From contig CATPBF010000011.1 of the NCBI GenBank assembly GCA_955652585.1, positions 1-10,862 on the forward strand: a stretch of 10,862 bases of DNA, given 5' to 3'. Under the pieces are notes generated by a model that searched no databases, had not been told where the DNA came from, and saw nothing but the letters and a program-made list of their open reading frames with translations. This document shows positions 5,864 to 10,862 of this stretch, piece after piece. Source of the DNA: Candidatus Dormiibacterota bacterium (GTDB lineage Bacteria > Chloroflexota > Dormibacteria > Dormibacterales > Dormibacteraceae). The translations under genes were made by a program, and so were the position numbers. Positions within the stretch are counted from its first letter, which is position 1; every line of letters starts with the position of its first letter.

Positions 5864-6051
5864 GACGACTATGTCTGGCTAGTCGAAGTCGCACCGACCT
5901 TCGGCACCGGTGTGTAGGCCGGATTCATCCGGCCGTCCCTGGCGTGCATGGGTCACAGAAGCGTCGCCAGGAGTAACGACTCATTAGTCCCATCCCGGGG
6001 AAGGTGAGCAGGGGCGCGAATCCGGCCGCCCTAGGCGCCGCTCATAACGAA
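5864..6051. other. Convergent intergenic region with inverted repeats
   Basis: The 188 nt between the glycosylase and the oppositely oriented peptidase hold no open frame I can support. Besides the hairpin at 5917-5934, CCTGGCG (5938-5944) pairs with CGCCAGG (5965-5971), and small overlapping palindromes (GAGT-AACG-ACTC and GACT-CATT-AGTC, 5971-5989) follow. The region is probably a bidirectional termination zone. A small structured RNA cannot be excluded. Confidence 0.35.
5917..5934. terminator. Strong GC hairpin, possible bidirectional terminator
   Basis: GGCCGGA (5917-5923) and TCCGGCC (5928-5934) form a perfect 7-bp stem with loop TTCA. It lies 54 nt past the glycosylase stop and between convergent genes. 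No T-run follows on either strand, so it would be a non-canonical terminator or an RNA 3'-end stabiliser. Confidence 0.4.
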
Positions 6052-7755
6052 CTAGTTCTCGAGCTTGTCGAGCTCTTCCTCGACCAACGTCACGAGCTCG
6101 TGCATGCCCTCGGTGTCGAAGACCAATTTCGCGCCGGCGGCTCTGAACAGGTCGGGTAACGGGCGCGTAGCGCCTAGCGCCAATGCCTCGCGGTACTTGC
6201 GCACTGCCTCCTCCCGCGCCTGAAGGCTGTTCCGCCAAACCTGCAAGGCGCCGAGCTGAGCGATCCCGTACTCGATGTAATAGAACGGGCTGGCGAAGAA
6301 GTGCGGCTGCATGTACCAGCGGGCGATGCGTTCGCGGTCGAGGCCCGTCCAGTCGACGGTAGGGCCTTCGAAACGCTGGCGTAGTTCGAGCCACTTGCGG
6401 TCGCGCGCGTCAGCGTCGCGACCGGCTGGGTCGAGGTAGATCCACTGCTGGAAGGCGTCGACTGACGCGCAGTGAGGAAAGAACAAGATGATGCCCTCTA
6501 GCAGATCGGCTCGCGAGCGCCTCGCGTCCTGCTCCGAGTAGTAGCCGCCGTTCTCCTTGCCGATAAACGGTGAGGCGAGCAACTCCATCGACATCGAGGC
6601 GACCTCTGCCATCTCGGATCCTGGATGCCGCTGAAACAGCAGCGGAAGTTTCGAGGCCTCCACTGAATGAAAGGCATGGCCCGACTCATGCAACAGCGTG
6701 CGCAGGTCGCCGTCGACGCCGACCGCGTTCATGAAGATCAGGGGCAGCTTCCTGAACGGCAGCGTCATGCAGTAACCACCGGGCGCCTTGCCCTTGCGAT
6801 TGTCGAGGTCGAGGAGGCCGGCGTCGTCCATGGCCTGGTAGTAGCCGCGAAAGTCGGGGTCGACGTGGGCGAAAATCGGCGCCGCGGGATCGATCAAGCC
6901 TCTGATGTCCTCGAAGGGCCTGAGCGGGGCACGGCCCGAAGGATCCACCGACATGTCCCACGGGCGCAGCCTCTCCAGGCCCATGCGGCGTCGCCTCCTT
7001 TCGTTGATACGTTCGACCGCAGGCAGTACAGCCTCTTCGACCGCGACGTGAAAGCGCATGCAGTCCTCAGGCGTGTAGTCGAAGCGGTTCTTCTCGCGGT
7101 GAGCAAAGTCGCGATAGTTGGCGAAGCCGGCGTTCTTGGCCACTTTCTGCCGCAGGTCGTACATGCGGTCGAAGATGCCCGCCAGGACGTCGCGCTGTTC
7201 GATGTAGGGCTGGGCTCGCAGCCTGAAGGCGCGCTCCCGCACATCGGGCTCGGTGGCAAGGAGAAACGGCAGGAGCTGGGCGGGAGTCTTCTCTTCGCCC
7301 TCCCACTGGACCGTCATGGCCCCGTTGATTTTGGCCCACTGCGTGCCTAGCTCCGAGATCTCCGCGAACAAAGGCACGTTGGCCTCGTCGAAGATGTCCA
7401 TCTGGTTGCGAAACCGCTGGATCATGGTTTCGAGGCCCGGACGCACATAGCCGAGCTCGACGAGCCTGGCCTGAAGTCGCACCCGCTGCTCGTGCGCGCG
7501 GGGCGTGATCTGGGTCCCGAAGCGCAGCTGCGCCGCCTCTCGGTCGGGGTCGGCCGTGTCGCAGGTGTAAGCGAAGTTGGCGAGCGCCGCGGCCTCGGAG
7601 AGCAGCGATTCGAATCGAGACCAGTCCGCCAGCCAATCCTCCACGTTCCCGGCGTCGAGGGGACGCGTGGCCAGTTCCTCGTAGTAGGGCAGGACGTCCT
7701 GCCAGGACGCGTCCTTGAACGCGTCCGGAGTATCCGGAAGTACTTTCGCAGCCAT
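6052..7755 (-). CDS. M3-family zinc oligoendopeptidase (PepF-like)
   Basis: The 567-residue protein is a gluzincin of peptidase family M3, which cuts short peptides in the cytoplasm. The zinc site is LLHESGHAFHS with His356, Glu357 and His360; Glu384 in SEMAEVASMSMELL is the likely third ligand. The C-terminal PHFFASPFYYIEYGIAQLG (484-502) contains the Tyr/His-rich substrate-binding stretch typical of the family. Length and overall helical make-up are normal for oligoendopeptidase F-like proteins. I chose ATG 7755 (MAAKVLPDTPD) because GGAGGG (7767-7762) lies 6 nt upstream; the longer in-frame start at 7812 would add a Cys/Gly-rich leader unlike the family. It is divergent from the phosphotransferase gene, so the shared 69-nt gap holds both promoters. 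Substrates may include signalling or degradation peptides, but this cannot be read from sequence. Confidence 0.93.
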   Translation of the reverse strand: MAAKVLPDTPDAFKDASWQDVLPYYEELATRPLDAGNVEDWLADWSRFESLLSEAAALANFAYTCDTADPDREAAQLRFGTQITPRAHEQRVRLQARLVELGYVRPGLETMIQRFRNQMDIFDEANVPLFAEISELGTQWAKINGAMTVQWEGEEKTPAQLLPFLLATEPDVRERAFRLRAQPYIEQRDVLAGIFDRMYDLRQKVAKNAGFANYRDFAHREKNRFDYTPEDCMRFHVAVEEAVLPAVERINERRRRRMGLERLRPWDMSVDPSGRAPLRPFEDIRGLIDPAAPIFAHVDPDFRGYYQAMDDAGLLDLDNRKGKAPGGYCMTLPFRKLPLIFMNAVGVDGDLRTLLHESGHAFHSVEASKLPLLFQRHPGSEMAEVASMSMELLASPFIGKENGGYYSEQDARRSRADLLEGIILFFPHCASVDAFQQWIYLDPAGRDADARDRKWLELRQRFEGPTVDWTGLDRERIARWYMQPHFFASPFYYIEYGIAQLGALQVWRNSLQAREEAVRKYREALALGATRPLPDLFRAAGAKLVFDTEGMHELVTLVEEELDKLEN

Positions 7756-7773
7756 CACACACCCTCCACACCC

Positions 7774-7803
7774 GGAGCGCTCGCTTGCCTGCACAGGCGC
7801 TCC
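7774..7803. promoter_or_regulatory. Nested inverted repeats between divergent peptidase and phosphotransferase genes
   Basis: GGAGCGC (7774-7780) and GCGCTCC (7797-7803) form a perfect 7-bp inverted repeat with a 16-nt spacer. Inside the spacer, overlapping the right arm, GCCTG-CA-CAGGC (7787-7798) is a second near-perfect palindrome. CTCCACAC also occurs twice (7764-7771 and 7800-7807). This is the only shared regulatory space of the two divergent genes, so a repressor or activator site is plausible. A possible -10 (TATAGA, 7815-7820) lies just before the phosphotransferase start. Confidence 0.35.
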
Positions 7804-7824
7804 ACACTTCATCGTATAGAAGTG

Positions 7825-8484
7825 ATGGAGCGTAAATCGTCATCGTCGATGAGGCTTCCCCCGGCCGTGCGGGAGGCTGCGCTCGCGGCCGTGGGCGGCA
7901 GCCGCCTGCAAAGGGAATTCGCGTGGATGAGCTGGGCCGGGACGGTCTGGCGGCTCGAAGGCCAGAACGGCGCCGTCTACGTCAAGCGCGCCGGCGACTT
8001 GAAGGACGAGCACGATCGTACGGTGTGGCTGGCCGGCCGATTGCCGGTACCTGAGGTGCTGGGCCTCTTCCGCGGCTTTGGCGACGACTGGCTCTTGACG
8101 CGCGCCGCCCGCGGGGTGCCACTCTCCGATCGCTCCCTCGGTTGGGAGCCGAAGCTCGTGGCCCAGCGCATGGGGGAGATCCTTCGCGACATTCACGCTG
8201 TCGATGTCACGGGCTGCCCATTCGGCGAGCCCAAACCGGGCCACGTCCTCATCCATGGCGACTACTGCCTGCCCAACGTGCTGGTGGAAGATGGGCGCCT
8301 CAGCGCCCTCATCGATCTAGGCCTCGCCGGCCTCGGTGATCCGCAGGACGACCTTGCGGCCGGAGTCTGGACGCTGCAGTACAACTTCGGACCCGGCCTC
8401 GCGCGCGAGTTCCTGAACGCCTACAGGTGGCCGCCCATGAGCGACAAGGCGATCGAGCGCCTGAGGCGCCGCTACAGCCGGTAG
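7825..8484 (+). CDS. Compact APH(3')-like phosphotransferase
   Basis: The 219-residue protein has the aminoglycoside phosphotransferase (kinase-like) fold. An N-lobe ATP-binding Lys54 lies in GAVYVKRAG. The catalytic loop is HGDYCLPNVLV (Asp146 as base, Asn151 as metal ligand), and the metal-binding Asp164 lies in LIDLGLAGLGDPQDDLA. All three catalytic positions are intact, so ATP-dependent phosphorylation of a small molecule is plausible; antibiotic resistance is not proven. It is about 45 residues shorter than classical APH(3') enzymes: only ten residues separate CPF (131-133) from the HGD motif, where classical members carry a helical insertion that shapes the aminoglycoside pocket. ATG 7825 is chosen; ATG 7849 is possible. 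No strong ribosome binding site is visible, so it may be leaderless. It is convergent with the next gene, with a 4-nt gap. Confidence 0.82.
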   Translation: MERKSSSSMRLPPAVREAALAAVGGSRLQREFAWMSWAGTVWRLEGQNGAVYVKRAGDLKDEHDRTVWLAGRLPVPEVLGLFRGFGDDWLLTRAARGVPLSDRSLGWEPKLVAQRMGEILRDIHAVDVTGCPFGEPKPGHVLIHGDYCLPNVLVEDGRLSALIDLGLAGLGDPQDDLAAGVWTLQYNFGPGLAREFLNAYRWPPMSDKAIERLRRRYSR

Positions 8485-8488
8485 TGAC

Positions 8489-9139
8489 TCACGACCGTTT
8501 CCGCGGTTTCGGCGCGGCCCGTTTGCTTTCGACCTTCACCGGTAGAACGGTGTCGACGACTCGCCAGCAGTACCAGGCGGCGATCGAACGGTATGGTCGG
8601 AACTTCTCGCCTTCGGCCTGCATCTCGCGCTGCTTGAGCGGTTCTTTGAGCCTGTGTGCGGACGCCCAGCCCTTGCGCACGCCATAGTCGTCCACCGGCC
8701 AGACATCGAGCCGGCGGAGCTGGAACATGAGGAACATCTGGGCGGTCCACGGACCGATGCCGCGGACCTGCACCAGGCGCGCGATCAGCTCGTCGTCGGA
8801 GAGCAAGTCCACATCCCCGAGCGGCACAGTGCCGTCCTCCACCTTTCGCGCCAGGTCGGTGACGGCGGCTGCCTTGGAGCCGCTCAAGCCGGCCGTTCGC
8901 ATCGCTCCTTCGGGGAGAGCAAGCACGCCCGATGGCGAAAGGCCGTCCGCGAAGAGCTTGAGGAAGCGGCCGTGGATCGCGTTGGCCGCGGCACCCGCCA
9001 GCTGCTGAAACATGATCGAGCGCACGAGCGCGGCGAACGGATCTTCGGACGGGCCGCGCAGCTCCATGGGGCCGACAGCCTTAATCAGTCGCGCCATTGC
9101 GGGGTCGCGCCGAGCGACGAGTCTCGTACCTCGTGCCAA
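8489..9139 (-). CDS. DNA-3-methyladenine glycosylase 2-family protein (HhH-GPD)
   Basis: The 216-residue protein is the short form of the AlkA superfamily without the N-terminal domain. It contains PFAALVRSIMFQQLAGAAAN (34-53, the conserved QQ-x-S/A-G-A-A helix), the helix-hairpin-helix LVQVRGIGPWTAQMFLMF (122-139) and the catalytic loop DVWPVDDYGVRKGW, in which Asp151 is the expected catalytic residue. It should remove alkylated bases in base-excision repair. The C-terminus is a lysine/arginine-rich tail (KVESKRAAPKPRKRS), perhaps for non-specific DNA contact. The start is uncertain: TTG 9139 keeps the family's RRDPAMARLI segment, while ATG 9097 would cut into it; no clear ribosome binding site exists. 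It lies 35 nt downstream of korB on the same strand and may be co-transcribed with it. Confidence 0.9.
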   Translation of the reverse strand: MARGTRLVARRDPAMARLIKAVGPMELRGPSEDPFAALVRSIMFQQLAGAAANAIHGRFLKLFADGLSPSGVLALPEGAMRTAGLSGSKAAAVTDLARKVEDGTVPLGDVDLLSDDELIARLVQVRGIGPWTAQMFLMFQLRRLDVWPVDDYGVRKGWASAHRLKEPLKQREMQAEGEKFRPYRSIAAWYCWRVVDTVLPVKVESKRAAPKPRKRS

Positions 9140-9174
9140 CTCGGGCGGCGTCGGGCGGGGGTCGACGATGCTGG

Positions 9175-10197
9175 TCAGGCGAACTCGGACATGAACTGCG
9201 CGAACTCGTCTCGGGTTAGCCGTAGGTCGTCCTCGCCCAGGTCCACCAGCGGGCTCTCCGGGATCCGCTCCGTGGTGGCGAAGTCGACCGATGCCGGGTC
9301 GAGGTACAGCAGCCCGGTCACCAGATGTCCGGCGGCTCGGCCCTCCTCGATAACCTTCATCGCGGCTCGGCGGTCGGTCGGATCGTGGTCCTCGCCGAGC
9401 TTCTTGAGCAGGATGTGCGACCCATCGTGGAGCTCGACGTCCCGAACGGTCCCCGGCTCGTAGTCGACATGGACCTCTTCGAAGAATGGGATGAAAGAGA
9501 CGTCCGCGATCGACTCTTCATGGTCTTTGACCCAGCTGTAGCTCTTCGTCGAGCCGTCGTGGTCGTTAAAGGTGACGCAGGGCGAGACGATGTCGAGGAC
9601 CGCGGTACCGCGGTGCGCGATGGCCGCCTTGATCAGCGGCACCACCTGCTTGCCGTCGCCGCTGAAAGACCGCGCGACGAATGTGCAGCCGAGGGTCAGC
9701 GCCACGGCGCAGGGGTCGATCGGCTGGAACGTGTTGACGGCGCCCTTCTTCTGCACCGAGCCGAGGTCTGCCGTCGCCGAGAACTGGCCCTTGGTGAGGC
9801 CATAGGTCCCGTTGTCCTCGATGATGTACGTGCAGTCGATGTTGCGGCGGATCATGTGCATGAACTGGCCGAGTCCGATCGATACGGTATCGCCGTCGCC
9901 TGAAACGCCGAGCATGATCAGCTGCCGGTTGGCGAGCTGAGCGCCCGTGGTCAATGCGGGCATGCGCCCATGCACCCCGTTGAAGCCGTGAGCCGACTCG
10001 ACGAAATATGCCGGCGTTTTCGAAGAGCAGCCGATCCCGGACATCTTGGCGAGGCGGTGGGGTTCCACCCCGAGCTCGTAGAGCGCCTTGATCATGTGGT
10101 TGGTGATCGAGTTGTGGCCGCATCCCGCGCATAACGTGGTGGCCGCGCCCTTATAGGCGTCGCGGGGCAGGCCGATACGGTTCATCGTCGCGCTCAT
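9175..10197 (-). CDS. korB: 2-oxoacid:ferredoxin oxidoreductase, beta subunit
   Basis: The 340-residue protein is the thiamine-diphosphate-binding beta subunit of a 2-oxoglutarate (or related 2-oxoacid):ferredoxin oxidoreductase. The CAGCGH motif (Cys23, Cys26), Cys57 in GIGCSSK and Cys207 in SPCVTF fit the four ligands of a [4Fe-4S] cluster. The ThDP/Mg motif runs from GDGDTVSIG (100-108) to NGTYGLTKGQ (129-138). It works with KorA to oxidise 2-oxoglutarate to succinyl-CoA and reduce ferredoxin, an alternative to the 2-oxoglutarate dehydrogenase complex in the TCA cycle. ATG 10197 overlaps the korA stop by 4 nt (ATGA), so translation is coupled; GGAGG (10212-10208) lies 10 nt upstream inside korA. 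The C-terminal segment after residue 270 is somewhat long. The exact 2-oxoacid specificity is inferred from family resemblance. Confidence 0.93.
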   Translation of the reverse strand: MSATMNRIGLPRDAYKGAATTLCAGCGHNSITNHMIKALYELGVEPHRLAKMSGIGCSSKTPAYFVESAHGFNGVHGRMPALTTGAQLANRQLIMLGVSGDGDTVSIGLGQFMHMIRRNIDCTYIIEDNGTYGLTKGQFSATADLGSVQKKGAVNTFQPIDPCAVALTLGCTFVARSFSGDGKQVVPLIKAAIAHRGTAVLDIVSPCVTFNDHDGSTKSYSWVKDHEESIADVSFIPFFEEVHVDYEPGTVRDVELHDGSHILLKKLGEDHDPTDRRAAMKVIEEGRAAGHLVTGLLYLDPASVDFATTERIPESPLVDLGEDDLRLTRDEFAQFMSEFA

Positions 10198-10862
10198 ACG
10201 GGGATGGCCTCCGATTCGAGAAGTGGTTCTGTGATGGCGTCGGCCGGGATGGGTTGGCCGTCGTAATGGCGGATTGAGCGCAGGCGGTCGACAAGCGCGG
10301 GAGGGAGTGCGAGACGGAGGAGGTCGAAGACCTGTCCGTCGCGGTTCTGCTCGATGACGTACACATGCTCGTGTCTCGAGACGAACTCGACGACCTTCGC
10401 GGACAGCGGCAGGGCCCGGATGCGCAGGTAATCGACAGGCAGTTTCGCCGCCACGAGAGCCGACCGCGATTCTAGGACGGCCGCGTGCGTGGAGCCGAAT
10501 GCGATGAGCCCGATCTTTGATCCGGTCGACTCGTCGATCACCGGCGCGGGCAACATGGTGCGCGCCGTCTCGAACTTGCGCGACAGCCGATCCATGTTGG
10601 CTGCGTATGTTTCAGCGCTCTCCGTGTAGCGGGCGCGCTCGTCATGACCAGATCCGCGCGTGAAGTAACCGGCCGCGGGGTGATCGGTGCCTGGGAGCGT
10701 GCGATACGGCACGCCGTCTCCGTCGACGTCGCGATACCTCGCCCATTCACCGGCCAGGCGCTCGAGGTCCGCCTTGCTCAGCACCTTGCCGCGGTCGAAT
10801 GGCTTGTCCGGGTACTTGAACTCGGGCGTCATCCACAGGTTCATGCCGAGGTCGAGGTCGGA
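10194..10862 (-). CDS. korA: 2-oxoacid:ferredoxin oxidoreductase, alpha subunit (C-terminal part; N-terminus outside window)
   Basis: The frame enters at the right window edge and gives 222 residues of the alpha subunit. It includes the DLDLGMNLWMTPEF segment with YPDKPFDRGKVL, the GTDHPAAGYFTRGSGHDE region and the C-terminal domain IGLIAFGSTHAAVLESRSAL followed by EHVYVIEQNRDGQVFDLLRL. These are characteristic of fused gamma-alpha KorA proteins of actinobacterial type, where the missing N-terminal part carries the gamma domain. Its stop overlaps the korB start by 4 nt, the usual korAB operon arrangement. Together they form the heterodimeric enzyme in the cytoplasm. Nothing in the visible part looks broken. 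Confidence 0.92.
   Translation of the reverse strand, partial: SDLDLGMNLWMTPEFKYPDKPFDRGKVLSKADLERLAGEWARYRDVDGDGVPYRTLPGTDHPAAGYFTRGSGHDERARYTESAETYAANMDRLSRKFETARTMLPAPVIDESTGSKIGLIAFGSTHAAVLESRSALVAAKLPVDYLRIRALPLSAKVVEFVSRHEHVYVIEQNRDGQVFDLLRLALPPALVDRLRSIRHYDGQPIPADAITEPLLESEAIPV

Noticed and set aside
6667..7350. 227-residue plus-strand frame opposite the M3 peptidase
   Set aside because: The minus-strand peptidase has the HESGH zinc site and family-wide similarity; the plus-strand product looks like antisense translation.
7492..7824. N-terminal extension of the phosphotransferase frame back to 7492
   Set aside because: The extension is antisense to the peptidase start and does not resemble an APH N-terminus; the enzyme fold is complete from ATG 7825.

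Overview
The window looks like chromosomal DNA of a GC-rich bacterium. GTG and TTG starts are used, codons end mostly in G or C, and KorA/KorB, an M3 oligopeptidase and AlkA-type glycosylases resemble those of soil Actinobacteria or Chloroflexota-type lineages. I cannot assign a phylum from the sequence alone.

Left part (1-1625): the last 24 codons of an unidentified gene; a TetR-type repressor gene on the minus strand divergent from a small cupin gene; and then the 3' half of a tRNA-Gln (anticodon loop to CCA) with no matching 5' half. The TetR/cupin gap holds a good sigma-70-type promoter and palindromes that look like operators. The half tRNA looks like the scar or end of an element that integrates at a tRNA. 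By geometry the element should lie to the left, so the TetR/cupin pair may be cargo.

Middle-left (1669-3135, minus strand): a ChrB-domain protein, a RibD/DHFR-fold reductase and a small conserved-looking protein, possibly one loose transcription unit. The small gene has a strong ribosome binding site and ATG, but its body is one base out of frame with them, and easy ORF calling misses it.

Middle (3188-5863, plus strand): an orphan histidine kinase with about seven membrane segments and a GAF-like domain. It is followed after 3 nt by an AlkA-like DNA glycosylase, so the two are probably co-expressed. A convergent gap with hairpins follows.

Right part (6052-10862): an M3-family metallopeptidase (minus) divergent from an unusually short APH(3')-like phosphotransferase (plus), then a second AlkA-superfamily glycosylase (minus) and the korAB genes for a 2-oxoacid:ferredoxin oxidoreductase (minus; korA runs off the right edge).

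I saw no CRISPR array, transposase, integrase, toxin-antitoxin pair or recognisable defence system. The points most worth a second look are the tRNA-Gln remnant, the kinase-glycosylase coupling, the frameshifted small gene, the compact phosphotransferase and the TetR/cupin operator region.
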